A stretch of DNA of 64,000 bases from Natrinema altunense (lineage in GTDB: Archaea > Halobacteriota > Halobacteria > Halobacteriales > Natrialbaceae): assembly GCF_000731985.1 (NCBI RefSeq), contig NZ_JNCS01000004.1, forward strand, positions 1 to 64,000. The letters run 5' to 3'. A program made the translations under genes and the position numbers. The number at the start of each line of letters is the position of its first letter. Position 1 is the first letter of the stretch. The notes beneath the pieces are model-generated. The model searched no databases, was not told the origin of the DNA, and saw nothing but the letters and a program-made list of their open reading frames with translations. This document shows, piece after piece, positions 46,218 to 54,936 of this stretch.

Positions 46218-46336
46218 CTCAGCATCGACCGCCCGGCGACTCGACCGCGCCGGCGGGATCGGAGCCGACCAAATCGGCGAAATCGACAGACGGCAACGGA
46301 TCGAAAACGGCGTTGAATCGGGGAAACCGTCGATGA
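46214..46336 (+). CDS. 40-codon mini-ORF linked by ATGA overlaps
   Basis: ATG at 46214 overlaps the stop of the sensor gene (ATGA), and its own TGA at 46334-46336 overlaps the next ATG. The product is polar and probably disordered (MTQHRPPGDSTAPAGSEPTK start). It may be a real coupled micro-protein or only a translational bridge; expression is not provable from sequence. Confidence 0.35.
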   Translation: MTQHRPPGDSTAPAGSEPTKSAKSTDGNGSKTALNRGNRR

Positions 46337-46392
46337 ACCCAAGTCTCCGTCTCGCGTCTCCTTCAGCAAGCGACCCGATCACTCACCAATGA
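46333..46392 (+). CDS. 19-codon mini-ORF bridging to the secreted protein gene
   Basis: ATG at 46333 overlaps the stop of the 40-codon frame, and its TGA at 46390-46392 overlaps the ATG at 46389 of the next gene. Translation of MNPSLRLASPSASDPITHQ would bring ribosomes to that start. It is too short to judge as a protein. Confidence 0.3.
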   Translation: MNPSLRLASPSASDPITHQ

Positions 46393-47075
46393 ATCGAACT
46401 ACGTCGATCACGCTGGCAGCGCTCCTCGTCGTTGCGACGGTCGCAGTCCCCCTCGCCGCGGCGAGCGTCGTCTCGAGGGGCGAAGCGCAAGCGGAACCCG
46501 ACGCCGACGCGGACACCGAGATCAAACCGGGCGAGCGATTCGCCGCCGCCGTCGGCGTCCAGAACGCCGAGATCGAGGGCGACGTCTCGGAGCGAGCATT
46601 CGCTGCCAGAATCGCGAACGCCGAGTCGAACCGGACGAAAGCCGCCGTCGTCGCCGCGGGCGTCAACGAGACCGACGCGCGCATGACGGACCTCGAAGAC
46701 AGGCTCGCGGACCTCAACGAGTCCCGCGAAACCGGCGCGATCAGCGAGGGACGCTATCGCGCCGCCGTCGCGACGACCGTCGCCGAGATGCGGAGCCTCG
46801 AGCGGCGGGCCGCAACGGCGGAGACCGCCGCAGCCGAATTACCTCCCGAAGCGCTCGCGGCACACGGTCTCGACGAGGAGGCGATTCGAACGCTCCGGGA
46901 ACGAGCCGGCGACCTCGGCGGCCCCGAGACCGCGGCGGTCGCTCGCTCGATCGCCGGCGACGATGTCGGCGGCTCGGCCGGGACTGAACACGGGTCCGAA
47001 CGTCCGGCGGATATTCCCGCCGAACCTCGAGACGACCGGCCTCCGCGCACCGACAACGAGACGAACGGGAACTGA
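46389..47075 (+). CDS. Secreted helical protein (DUF7096-like)
   Basis: A 228-aa protein with a signal peptide (residues 1-24, TSITLAALLVVATVAVPLAA). A short conserved-looking segment follows (KPGERFAAAVGVQNAEIEGD, FAARIANAESNRTKAAVVAA), then a helical region with coiled-coil pattern (DLEDRLADLNESRETGAISE) and a polar tail. It resembles the haloarchaeal DUF7096/DUF7094 proteins that lie beside membrane-bound HTH proteins like the preceding one, so the two probably act together. Confidence 0.82.
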   Translation: MNRTTSITLAALLVVATVAVPLAAASVVSRGEAQAEPDADADTEIKPGERFAAAVGVQNAEIEGDVSERAFAARIANAESNRTKAAVVAAGVNETDARMTDLEDRLADLNESRETGAISEGRYRAAVATTVAEMRSLERRAATAETAAAELPPEALAAHGLDEEAIRTLRERAGDLGGPETAAVARSIAGDDVGGSAGTEHGSERPADIPAEPRDDRPPRTDNETNGN

Positions 47076-47130
47076 GCGATAGCAGCCACGCCACGTCAGT
47101 TTTTGTCCCTCCGGACCGTAGTTCGATGGA

Positions 47131-47361
47131 ATGGCCCGCGCATTCGTAGCAATCGACGTCGCGACTGGAACTGCCGGCGAGGTGTGTCAACGCCTGCGCG
47201 ACGCCGATGGCGTCGTCGAGGCACACGTCATCACGGGTGAGTTCGACGTCCTGGTCGAGCTGACGGGCGACGACCAGCGGGACGTGCTCGAGACGATGAC
47301 GACCGCCGTCCGACCGCTCGACGACATCGGGGCGATGCGAACGTACGTCTGTCTCGACTAA
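47131..47361 (+). CDS. Stand-alone Lrp/AsnC ligand-binding (RAM) domain
   Basis: A 76-aa protein consisting only of the RAM domain of Lrp/AsnC regulators (RAFVAIDVATGTAGEVCQRL, EAHVITGEFDVLVELTGDD), without the HTH. Such proteins assemble into rings and bind amino acids or associate with full-length Lrp proteins. No amino-acid gene is adjacent. Confidence 0.92.
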   Translation: MARAFVAIDVATGTAGEVCQRLRDADGVVEAHVITGEFDVLVELTGDDQRDVLETMTTAVRPLDDIGAMRTYVCLD

Positions 47362-47562
47362 TCGATACGCGCGACCAGATCGGTCGCCGATCACAGTCGT
47401 CGCGAGGTGGAAACCGATGGCCACAAACGCGGTGCCGACCATAGAACCGGCGACCCCGTCGAATACGTCGGAACACCGCACGCGAGGCGACCGACTCGAA
47501 AATCGAAACTACAGCGAGCCCGACTTCGTGGCACTTTTCACCACTCTGAAATAATCAACTGT

Positions 47563-47868
47563 ATGGAGGAGCAACGGAAAGTCGCCGACTTCGTCACCGA
47601 ATACGACCTCGAGACGCCCCCAGAATTCCGCCTCCTCGACCTCGTCTCTGAGGTCGGCGAGCTCGCGAAGGACGCAAACACCGCCACCGACTACGGCGAG
47701 TCGCCGGCCGATCTCGAGATCGCGACCGACGAACTCGGCGACGCTCTGTTCGCGCTCCTGGCGCTCGCGGACGCCCTCGAGATTGATGCGAGCACGGCGC
47801 TCGAGGAGGCCATCGAGAAGTACGACCGCCGACTGGACGGCAACGCGACCCCCGGTTCCGGCGAGTAG
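47563..47868 (+). CDS. MazG-like nucleotide pyrophosphohydrolase
   Basis: A 101-aa all-helical protein with the MazG pattern: EVGELAKD with the metal-binding Glu pair at about 32-35, and the second acidic site DELGDALFALLALAD at about 58-72. These enzymes hydrolyse non-canonical NTPs. I take the ATG at 47563; the 52-codon upstream extension has no coding character. Confidence 0.93.
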   Translation: MEEQRKVADFVTEYDLETPPEFRLLDLVSEVGELAKDANTATDYGESPADLEIATDELGDALFALLALADALEIDASTALEEAIEKYDRRLDGNATPGSGE

Positions 47869-48067
47869 ACGGGCATCGAACGGCTCAGCGATGCGGTACC
47901 GTTCGGTAGAGAAGCCGGTCGCATTGAGCCCTTTGACGAGAGGGAAGCCGACAAACGATTGTAACGCCCTCGTGCGATCAGGTGTGCAATGACTTTCAGT
48001 TGCTACTATAGCCGGATGGGCGCGTTCCGGCCGAATTCGTGCTACGCCATCGTGACTCCGTCCGCGA

Positions 48068-48075
48068 GTTTAAGT
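48068..48075 (+). promoter_or_regulatory. TATA box of the zinc-finger gene
   Basis: TTTAAGTA lies 24-31 nt before the ATG at 48099, giving a leaderless transcript and confirming that start against a longer frame. Confidence 0.6.
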
Positions 48076-48098
48076 ACGAAACCGCGGCCACCCACCCT

Positions 48099-48875
48099 AT
48101 GATCGACGATGCGATCCGCGTGCTCGCGGGTGACTGTACCGTCATCGCCGAGGACGCCGACCGGGAGGAGTACCGCGGCCGAGTGACGACGATCGTCAAG
48201 CCGGACAACACCGTCCTCGTCCACGATATCGACGGCTATCAGCCCGTCGCCTGGCTGACCCGCGCCGACAGCGTCTCGAGCGACCGTCGGGACGGTTTTT
48301 CCCTCGTCGCGAAGAAGGAGACCAAGACGCTGCGGATCGCCGCCCACGAGCGGGACGGGTTCGCTCACTATCCGGCTTCGGCGGCCGGAACGCCCGTCGG
48401 GAAGTGTCCCGACTGCGGCGCGGCGTTAGTGCGCTCGAGCGGCGTCCACTGCGTCGGCTGTGGCGACCGGTACGGCGTGCCGGCGGACGCGACGGTCCGC
48501 GACGAGCACTGCGATTGTGACTGTGGCCTGCCCAAGATGCGCGTCGAGCGCGGTCTCGCGTTCAACGTCTGCCTCGATCGAGGGTGTGAATCCCTCGACG
48601 CAGCGGTCAAAGAAGCGTTCGACCGCGAGTGGGCGTGTCCGAAAGCGGACTGCGACGGCGACCTCCGAATCCTCCGCCGCGGCGGACTCATCGCCGGCTG
48701 CGAGCACTACCCCGACTGCGACACCGGCTTCGCCGTCCCCGCCGGCGTCGTCGACGGCGAGTGCGCCTGCGGACTCCCGACCTTCGAGACCGCCAGCGGC
48801 ATTCGGTGTCTCGATGCGACCTGTGACCGCGCCCTCGAGACCCCGCTCGAGGGCGACTCCGTCGCCGACGACTAA
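48099..48875 (+). CDS. Zinc-finger protein with NucS-like N-terminal and topoisomerase-type C4 domains
   Basis: A 258-aa protein. Residues 1-90 (IDDAIRVLAGDCTVIAEDAD, YRGRVTTIVKPDNTVLVHDI) resemble the N-terminal domain of NucS/EndoMS nucleases without the catalytic part. From about residue 100 there are zinc-binding clusters: CPDCG and CVGCG, CDCDCGLP, CLDRGC, CPKADCDG with CEHYPDC (topoisomerase C4 type), and CACGLP with CDRAL. It probably binds single-stranded nucleic acid; no nuclease motif is seen. It lies upstream of endA on the same strand. Confidence 0.85.
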   Translation: MIDDAIRVLAGDCTVIAEDADREEYRGRVTTIVKPDNTVLVHDIDGYQPVAWLTRADSVSSDRRDGFSLVAKKETKTLRIAAHERDGFAHYPASAAGTPVGKCPDCGAALVRSSGVHCVGCGDRYGVPADATVRDEHCDCDCGLPKMRVERGLAFNVCLDRGCESLDAAVKEAFDREWACPKADCDGDLRILRRGGLIAGCEHYPDCDTGFAVPAGVVDGECACGLPTFETASGIRCLDATCDRALETPLEGDSVADD

Positions 48876-48993
48876 CGACACGACCGAACGCAACGGCAGC
48901 GGCCAACCGTCCGACAGCGCACCGACGGACCGTGACACGGGCTCCGGGGAAGCGATCCGCAGCCACTTAGTGTCGGCCGGCCAAACCCCGGCT

Positions 48994-50070
48994 ATGTCAC
49001 TCGAGGGACGGTTCGACGCGGACGAGGGGGTCGTCCGCGTAGGCGGCGACGCGCGCCAGCGATATCACGACTCGCGGGGATACGGCTATCCGCTCGAGGG
49101 GAACGAAATCGCCCTCGCACCCGTGGAAGCGGCCCACCTGCTCTACCGGGGGGACCTCGAGGCGGTCGTGAATACCGCGAGCGGCGACCGACTCGGATTC
49201 AGAGCGTTTATCGCCCGCGAACCCGGCGACGATTTCGGCGTTCGGTTTCTCGTCTACGCGGACCTGCGATCGCGCGGGTTCTATCTCTCCCCCGCGTCGG
49301 AGCCGTGGGTATCTGACCCACCCGGCGGCGAAGCCGACTTCGCGGTGTTCCCGCGGGGGAAGGGGCCCAGCGACGGCGAAATCGCCTACGCCTTGCGGAT
49401 CATCGGCGAGCGAACGGATATTCCCGCCGCCGAGCTCCGGGAGGGCGTGCTGGCCGTCGTCGACGAGGAGAGCGAGATCACCTACTTCGAGGTCGGCAGC
49501 CGTGACCCGACCGGCACGTCGAACGCCGACGCGTCGCTGCCGGCGGGGTGTGCGGCCGACCTGCTCGCCGACCGGGTCGTGGTCTGGGAGCCGCCGCTCG
49601 ACCTCTACGAGCGAACGTTCTACGGCCAGCCGCTCGAGGGCCGGGAGTACGACGAGCCGACGCTGCAGTGTTCCCTGCTCGAGGCGGCCTACCTCGCCGA
49701 ACGGGGTGCGATCGATCTCGAACCCGGAACGGTCCGCGAGCGCGGCCGCGAGGTCGAGGGCGAGCGGTTCGACCGGCGGCTGAGCGTCTATACAGCGCTT
49801 CGAGAGCGCGGCGTGGTCCCCAAGACGGGGTACAAGTTCGGTGCGGACTTCCGGACCTACGCCGACGTGGAATCCGTCGAGAACCTCGGCCACTCCGAGT
49901 TGCTCGTTCGTGTCCATCCGGCCGACTACGTCTTCGAGCCGCGGGATCTGGCGCTGGACGTGCGGCTCGCTCACGGCGTCCGGAAAACGATGGTGTTCGC
50001 GCTGGTGGCCGACGGGGCCGAGGGGACGGACGGAATCGAGTGGTGGTCGCTCGAGCGGCTGACGCCCTGA
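48994..50070 (+). CDS. endA: tRNA intron endonuclease
   Basis: A 358-aa fused two-repeat splicing endonuclease of the haloarchaeal type. The N-terminal repeat (about 1-165) is degenerate. The C-terminal repeat carries the catalytic set: Tyr in VVPKTGYKFGADFRTY, His in GHSELLVRVHP, and Lys in HGVRKTMVFALV. It cuts bulge-helix-bulge sites in pre-tRNAs such as the intron-containing tRNA-Trp, which is fitting so near trpS. I start at the ATG at 48994; the open frame upstream overlaps the zinc-finger gene out of frame. Confidence 0.95.
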   Translation: MSLEGRFDADEGVVRVGGDARQRYHDSRGYGYPLEGNEIALAPVEAAHLLYRGDLEAVVNTASGDRLGFRAFIAREPGDDFGVRFLVYADLRSRGFYLSPASEPWVSDPPGGEADFAVFPRGKGPSDGEIAYALRIIGERTDIPAAELREGVLAVVDEESEITYFEVGSRDPTGTSNADASLPAGCAADLLADRVVVWEPPLDLYERTFYGQPLEGREYDEPTLQCSLLEAAYLAERGAIDLEPGTVRERGREVEGERFDRRLSVYTALRERGVVPKTGYKFGADFRTYADVESVENLGHSELLVRVHPADYVFEPRDLALDVRLAHGVRKTMVFALVADGAEGTDGIEWWSLERLTP

Positions 50071-50181
50071 ATCAGCCGCCACCCACCGGATTGAGAGCCC
50101 TCGGACCCGCATATCGAGGCCCGACGAACGCCGGTCCGCGCGAGCGGAATCCTGAAACCCCCGACGGACGAGGACCACACC

Positions 50182-51321
50182 ATGCAACTCGAGGTACTCG
50201 GCGTCGGCGGCGCGGGCTGTCGGATCGCCGACTCGATCCGGGCCGCGGAGCCGACCGACCACTCGTTTCTCACCGATGTCTTCGCGTTCGATACCGACGA
50301 GAGCAGCCTGAACGGGACCGTCATCCCCGAATCGCATCGATCCCGGTACGGTCCCGACGACATCGACGGCGGTCTCGCAGGCGATCTCGAGCGCGGGCGA
50401 ACCGTCGGCCAGGCGTACGCCGACGACCTCCTCGAGAGCGTGCCCCGTCCCGCGGCCGAGGCGGCCGACGCGATTCTCGTCACGGTCGGCCTCGGCGGGG
50501 CGACCGGCGGGGGGACGGTGCCCGCGCTTGTCGCCACGCTCCAACAGCGGACCGACGTCCCGGTCTACGTCCTGGCGACGCTGCCGGCCGACCGCGAGTT
50601 CGACGCCGCGGCCGACCGCTCGAGAAGCGGGCCTCGCGGTCCCGCCGCCGACGCGCCGCGCCCGAACGCAGCGGCGAACGCCGTGGCCACGCTCGAGCGA
50701 CTCGACGGGGTCGCGAGCGCGATCATCACGTTCGACAACGAGGACTGGCTCCGCCCCGGCGAACCGCTGCGCGACGGTCGCGACCGCTGTAACCGCGAGC
50801 TGGCGACGCGCGTCGCGGCCGTCTTCGCCGGTGGCGGCGATTCGGAGGGGCCGGTCGCCCAGACCGTCGTCGACGCGAGCGACGTCCGGCGGATCGTGGG
50901 CGATCAGTCGGCGATCGTCGCACTCGGCTACGGGGACCAGACAGTCGAGACGAGCGGCTCGCGGTTCGGCCTCGGGCTCCTGTCGGCCGAGCCGGACATC
51001 GACACGAGCGAAGCGGTCAGCGCCATCGAGACCGTGGTCAGGAAAGGGATTCGCGGGAAGCTCTCCCTCGAGTGTGACCCCGAAACGGCCGAGCGCGGAC
51101 TGCTGATCGTCGGCGGGCCGCCGGCGTGGCTCAACCGGCAGGCGATCGCCGAGGGCCGGCGAACCCTCGAGTCGGCGATCGGCGGCTCGGGCATCCTCGG
51201 CGGCGACGCACCCCGGCCCGACGGCGACCGGGTCTTCGCGGCGGTCGTCCTCGCCGGCGTCGAATCGCAGCGGCTCGAGGCGTTGCGAGCGGCGGCCGAC
51301 CGGACCGAGCCGGCCGATTGA
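50182..51321 (+). CDS. Tubulin/FtsZ-superfamily GTPase, divergent (FtsZ3/CetZ-like)
   Basis: A 379-aa protein. The N-terminal GVGGAGCRIADSI (7-19) matches the FtsZ start, and the tubulin signature appears as GLGGATGGGT at 103-112 instead of the usual GGGTGTG. FDTDESSL matches the T3 region. The catalytic T7 loop is not obvious, and the C-terminal domain is not clearly FtsZ-like. It may be a regulatory member that binds GTP but polymerises poorly. No cell-division gene is adjacent. Confidence 0.82.
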   Translation: MQLEVLGVGGAGCRIADSIRAAEPTDHSFLTDVFAFDTDESSLNGTVIPESHRSRYGPDDIDGGLAGDLERGRTVGQAYADDLLESVPRPAAEAADAILVTVGLGGATGGGTVPALVATLQQRTDVPVYVLATLPADREFDAAADRSRSGPRGPAADAPRPNAAANAVATLERLDGVASAIITFDNEDWLRPGEPLRDGRDRCNRELATRVAAVFAGGGDSEGPVAQTVVDASDVRRIVGDQSAIVALGYGDQTVETSGSRFGLGLLSAEPDIDTSEAVSAIETVVRKGIRGKLSLECDPETAERGLLIVGGPPAWLNRQAIAEGRRTLESAIGGSGILGGDAPRPDGDRVFAAVVLAGVESQRLEALRAAADRTEPAD

Positions 51322-51483
51322 CGACGGTCCCGCCGTCGGTCGGAGCCGGCCCGTCGGGCGTGTCGCCGTCCTCGCGAGCGGGACGATCGATCGCGACGCC
51401 GGCGATCGTCGTCTCGGTGGCCGAATATTTCGGCGTCGCCGAAGCCGAAGGCTTTTGCGCGCTGGCGCGCCAAAACGCACCTA

Positions 51484-53079
51484 ATGACCGGAGACGACCC
51501 ACGCGAGGAGTCCGCGTCAGGGGAACCGACGACCGGGGAACCGCTGACCGACGGCGGCGCTGCAGGTGCAGACGATGTCGCGCTGGACCCCTGGGGTTCC
51601 TCGAGCGTCTCCGACTATCGGAACCTGTTCGAGGAGTTCGGCATCGAGGAGTTCGACGAGGTCCTCGAGGAGGTCCCGAACCCACACTACCTGATGCGCC
51701 GGGGCGTCATCTTCGGCCACCGTGACTACCGGCCGGTAGCCGAGGCCCTGCAAAACGACGAGCCGGCGGCGGTCCTCTCGGGCTTCATGCCAACCGGCGA
51801 TCCCCATATCGGCCACAAGCTGGTCTTCGACGAGATCATCTGGCATCAACAGCAGGGGGCCGACGCCTACGGCCTGATCGCCGACCTCGAAGCCAACTCC
51901 GCCCGGGGGATGAGCTGGGCGGAAATCGACGAGCACGCCCGGGACTACCTGCTTTCCCTGCTCGCGCTCGGCTTCGACCCCGAGGAGGGCGAACTCTACC
52001 GACAGTCGACCAACCGCGAGCTACAGGACCTCGCATTCGAACTCGGTGCCGAGGCCAACTTCTCGGAGTTCCAGGCGATCTACGGCTTCGACGGCGAGAC
52101 CGACGTCTCGCACATGCAGTCGGTCGTCACCCAGATGGCCGACATCCTCTACCCGCAACTCGAGGAGCCCAAGCCGACCGTCATTCCCGTAGGCCCGGAC
52201 CAGGACCCTCACGTCCGGCTGGCGCGCGACCTCGCCGAACGGATGCGCTTTTTCAAGGTCAGCGAGGCCTACGCCAGCTTCGAACTCGAGCCCGACGAGC
52301 GTGCGCTGGTCGCCGAGTTCTACGAGCGACTCGAGCCCGAGGCGTTCGACGACGACCAACTCCGCTGTGTTCACGTCGCCGAGGCGCTCGAGGAGACGCC
52401 ACTATCGGAGCTCGAAGTCGATGCGGACACGCTGCGTTCGGTGTTGACGAAGCTCGAGGAGGCCGGCATGGAACCGGTCCGGCCGCGAACCCGCTTTTTC
52501 GACCGCCGAGCGACCGACGAGGCCTTCGATGCGCTGATCGACGCCATCGACGGCGAAAAACGGGTCTACGAGAGCCACGTCGACGCCTTCGAGATCGATC
52601 GCGCCGCGGCGGAAGCGCTCGCCCGCGAGGTCGAGGTCGACACCGGCGGCTACGGCTTTCAGCCGCCCTCGTCGGTCTATCACCGATTCATGACCGGGCT
52701 GACCGGCGGCAAGATGTCCTCCTCGATCCCGGCGAGTCACATCTCGCTGCTGGACGACCCCGAGGACGGCTACGACAAGGTGAAAGCGGCCACGACCGGC
52801 GGCCGCGAGACCGCCGAGGAACAGCGCGAGAAGGGCGGGAAAGCCGACGAGTGTCCCGTCTACGAGCTCTACGCCTACCTGCTGGCCGGCGACGACGACG
52901 AGTTCGCCAAGCGCGTCTATGACGAGTGCGTCGGCGGGGAACGGCTCTGTGGCGACTGCAAGGAACAGGCCGCGCAGCTCATGAAGGAGTTCCTCGCGGA
53001 ACACCAGGAGAAACGCGAGGAAGTCGCGGACCTCCTCGAGCAGGCGGACATCGAACTCGAGTCGCCGCGGCGTCGCTAA
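51484..53079 (+). CDS. trpS: Tryptophan--tRNA ligase
   Basis: A 531-aa class I synthetase that charges tRNA-Trp. The HIGH motif is in PTGDPHIGHKLVFDE, and the KMSKS loop reads GGKMSSSIP. The archaeal/eukaryal-type region VIPVGPDQDPHVRLARD is present. An N-terminal extension of about 40 polar residues precedes the conserved DPWGSSSVSDYRNLFEEFGI. The C-terminus contains GGERLCGDCKEQAAQLM. The palindrome TGGCGCGCCA lies about 12-21 nt before the ATG. Confidence 0.97.
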   Translation: MTGDDPREESASGEPTTGEPLTDGGAAGADDVALDPWGSSSVSDYRNLFEEFGIEEFDEVLEEVPNPHYLMRRGVIFGHRDYRPVAEALQNDEPAAVLSGFMPTGDPHIGHKLVFDEIIWHQQQGADAYGLIADLEANSARGMSWAEIDEHARDYLLSLLALGFDPEEGELYRQSTNRELQDLAFELGAEANFSEFQAIYGFDGETDVSHMQSVVTQMADILYPQLEEPKPTVIPVGPDQDPHVRLARDLAERMRFFKVSEAYASFELEPDERALVAEFYERLEPEAFDDDQLRCVHVAEALEETPLSELEVDADTLRSVLTKLEEAGMEPVRPRTRFFDRRATDEAFDALIDAIDGEKRVYESHVDAFEIDRAAAEALAREVEVDTGGYGFQPPSSVYHRFMTGLTGGKMSSSIPASHISLLDDPEDGYDKVKAATTGGRETAEEQREKGGKADECPVYELYAYLLAGDDDEFAKRVYDECVGGERLCGDCKEQAAQLMKEFLAEHQEKREEVADLLEQADIELESPRRR

Positions 53080-53157
53080 CGCGGGGTCGCGACGGACTGT
53101 CCAGGCGACGACAAGAATCGGAGCGAATGGCAGCGGACGGACATGTTGGTGTCTGAC

Positions 53158-53170
53158 AAACATATATACG
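53158..53170 (+). promoter_or_regulatory. TATA box of the gene at 53196
   Basis: ACATATATACGGG is centred about 30 nt before the ATG at 53196, giving a leaderless or nearly leaderless transcript. Confidence 0.6.
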
Positions 53171-53195
53171 GGCAGTCGTGGAACCGTGAGCCACG

Positions 53196-54566
53196 ATGGC
53201 ACCGAACCGCCGTGGCGCGCCCGACGACCGGCTGGTCTGTGCGGACGTCCTCGGCGCGTTCGGCGTCACGGCGGCGGACGTTCGACGGAACGCCGCCGGT
53301 GACGGCGACCTCGAGGCGGCGCTGGCCGACGCGCTCGCGACGGGCATCGATCGGACGACGGTGCTCCGCCGGACGATCGCACGGAGCGACCGCGGCCTGG
53401 CGTGTGCGGCCCGGTACTCGCGGGCCGACCTGCACGCCGAACTCGCGGCCGTCTTCGACGCGATCGGCTGGTCGCTCGAGCGATCGGCCGCCCGCGACGG
53501 GCTGGCGCTGACCGCGTCGGACCCCCGCGGCCGAGCGCGGACGGCGACGATCACCTACCCGGAGACCCCGCTGGGGAGCGACAACCTCCCGGCCGTCCTC
53601 CGGACGATCAACGACGCAATTCTCGCGGGGACCGATGCGCGATTCGTCCTCCTCTCGTCGGGCGTCGACCGCTGGCGGGCCGCGCTCGTCGAGCGGAACG
53701 AACTCGACGCGCTCCGCGACCGCTACGGTCCGCGAATCGAGGCCGTCGATCGACCGCTGTTGCCGGAGCACGGACTCGCGGCGTACGTTCCCGCGGCCGG
53801 CGACAATGTGGCCGCGTCGACCGAGACCGGACCCGACACCGACAGCGACGAGCCGTGGCCACCGTGGGCGCTCGAGCGCGGCACGCGTCGTTCGAGCGGA
53901 TCGACGTCGAACGTCGGCTCGCTCATCGACGAAGCCGAACCGTCCGAACGAGCGGATGCGAATGCGACGGGACCGTCAGCGGACCGGGCGAGCGATGCGA
54001 CGGCCGACGCGGCGGCGACGGCTGATACGGAGCGATCGACCACGGCAGCGCCCGCCGGCGAGATCGATGGCTTCGAACTCCGGGGCTCGCCCGCCGTGTC
54101 ACGGCGACGCGACGGCGAGACCGACCGGGCAACGGAGCGTGGCGCCGAGGCCACGTCCGATTACTCGGGACCCGCAGGGGACTCGAGTCACGGGGGTCGA
54201 TCGATGGCAGCGGACGAGGAACCGACGGATACGGACGGGTTCGGGACGCTCTCGGGACCCAGTGACACGGCGCGGGTCAGCAACGAATCGTTCGGCACGG
54301 ACCTCGCCCCGCAGGCCGACGACGAGCGCTACCGCGCGCTCGGCGCAGCGCTGGACGCGGGCGGGACCGTCTCCGTTCGCGGGCTGCTCGAGGACGACGA
54401 CTTCCTGCCCGAACTGCCGGCCGCCGAGTCCACGGAGACCCGTATCGAGTTCGCCACGGACTTCGATCCCGCCGCGGTCCCGGAGGCGAAAGCGACTGCG
54501 GAGGAGTCGGGATTCGAGTGGATCGATTCCGGCTCGCTCGACACGACGCGCGTGTCGAACTCGTAG
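53196..54566 (+). CDS. Hypothetical haloarchaeal protein, two folded ends with disordered middle
   Basis: A 456-aa protein I cannot assign. Residues 1-215 look folded (VCADVLGAFGVTAADVRRNA; SDNLPAVLRTINDAILAGTD; RWRAALVERNELDALRDRYG). Residues about 220-360 are low-complexity Ala/Thr/Asp/Ser/Arg. Residues about 370-445 form a second small domain (RYRALGAALDAGGTVSVRGL, TRIEFATDFDPAAVPEAKAT). No catalytic motif, signal peptide or membrane segment is seen. It has its own promoter between trpS and the pheST region. Confidence 0.75.
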   Translation: MAPNRRGAPDDRLVCADVLGAFGVTAADVRRNAAGDGDLEAALADALATGIDRTTVLRRTIARSDRGLACAARYSRADLHAELAAVFDAIGWSLERSAARDGLALTASDPRGRARTATITYPETPLGSDNLPAVLRTINDAILAGTDARFVLLSSGVDRWRAALVERNELDALRDRYGPRIEAVDRPLLPEHGLAAYVPAAGDNVAASTETGPDTDSDEPWPPWALERGTRRSSGSTSNVGSLIDEAEPSERADANATGPSADRASDATADAAATADTERSTTAAPAGEIDGFELRGSPAVSRRRDGETDRATERGAEATSDYSGPAGDSSHGGRSMAADEEPTDTDGFGTLSGPSDTARVSNESFGTDLAPQADDERYRALGAALDAGGTVSVRGLLEDDDFLPELPAAESTETRIEFATDFDPAAVPEAKATAEESGFEWIDSGSLDTTRVSNS

Positions 54567-54712
54567 GGGGGCCCGACCGACGAACGGACCCATGGCAGAC
54601 TGCACACTACCGATTCGATCGGGCTGTCACCCGCTCGACGACACCGGTCGAGACCGCAGTGCAGTGGTACCGTCCCGCAATACTTTTGCTCCCGTCACGA
54701 TATCGAACGCGT
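54567..54712. other. Promoter region of the pheST leader
   Basis: No gene. AATACTTTTG at about 54679-54688 is the best TATA candidate, some 25-34 nt before the ATG of the leader ORF at 54713. Transcription would therefore start just before the leader ORF and more than 200 nt before pheS. Confidence 0.45.
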
Positions 54713-54799
54713 ATGGCACCCGAATCCCACGTCCGTGCCAGTCTCGAGACCCAGCCACAGCGCCGCCGATCGGGATTCGGCTTCTTTTTCGCCCGGTGA
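54713..54799 (+). CDS. Phe-rich leader ORF upstream of pheST
   Basis: A 28-codon frame starting MAPESHVRASLETQ and ending RRRSGFGFFFAR, then TGA. Four of the last seven codons are phenylalanine (TTC, TTC, TTT, TTC). It lies 137 nt before the ATG of pheS, behind a TATA-like element, and overlaps a hairpin. In enteric bacteria pheST is attenuated through a Phe-rich leader peptide. I know of no established archaeal counterpart, so the function is inference. Confidence 0.5.
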   Translation: MAPESHVRASLETQPQRRRSGFGFFFAR

Positions 54800-54828
54800 T
54801 TCGGGCCGGTGGACCCGGGGCCGACCCG
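54791..54828 (+). promoter_or_regulatory. Two mutually exclusive hairpins after the leader ORF
   Basis: Hairpin A: GCCCG (54791-54795) with CGGGC (54802-54806), enclosing the leader stop codon. Hairpin B: CGGGCCGG (54802-54809) with CCGACCCG (54821-54828), eight positions with one C-A mismatch. Both use 54802-54806, so only one can form; a ribosome stalled on the Phe codons would mask the left arm of A and free B. No T-run follows, so control might be by translation or RNA stability rather than termination. Confidence 0.4.
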
Positions 54829-54936
54829 ATCGGTCGTCCGCGGCGAACCCGTCCGACAGCGTCGTCGACTCGAGCGTCGGCGTCGAACGGAGTCGGAACC
54901 GCTAACTGACCGACCCACGGCAATGCAGGTAAGCGA

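Noticed and set aside
44088-46382. 764-codon minus-strand frame
   Set aside because: Covers two membrane-protein genes and a membrane-HTH gene whose plus-strand products have proper signal and membrane segments.
51453-51475. TTTTG...CAAAA inverted repeat before trpS as a Trp-responsive element
   Set aside because: No Trp-rich leader frame is present, and the repeat is mostly a GC palindrome close to the start codon; no regulatory claim is justified.
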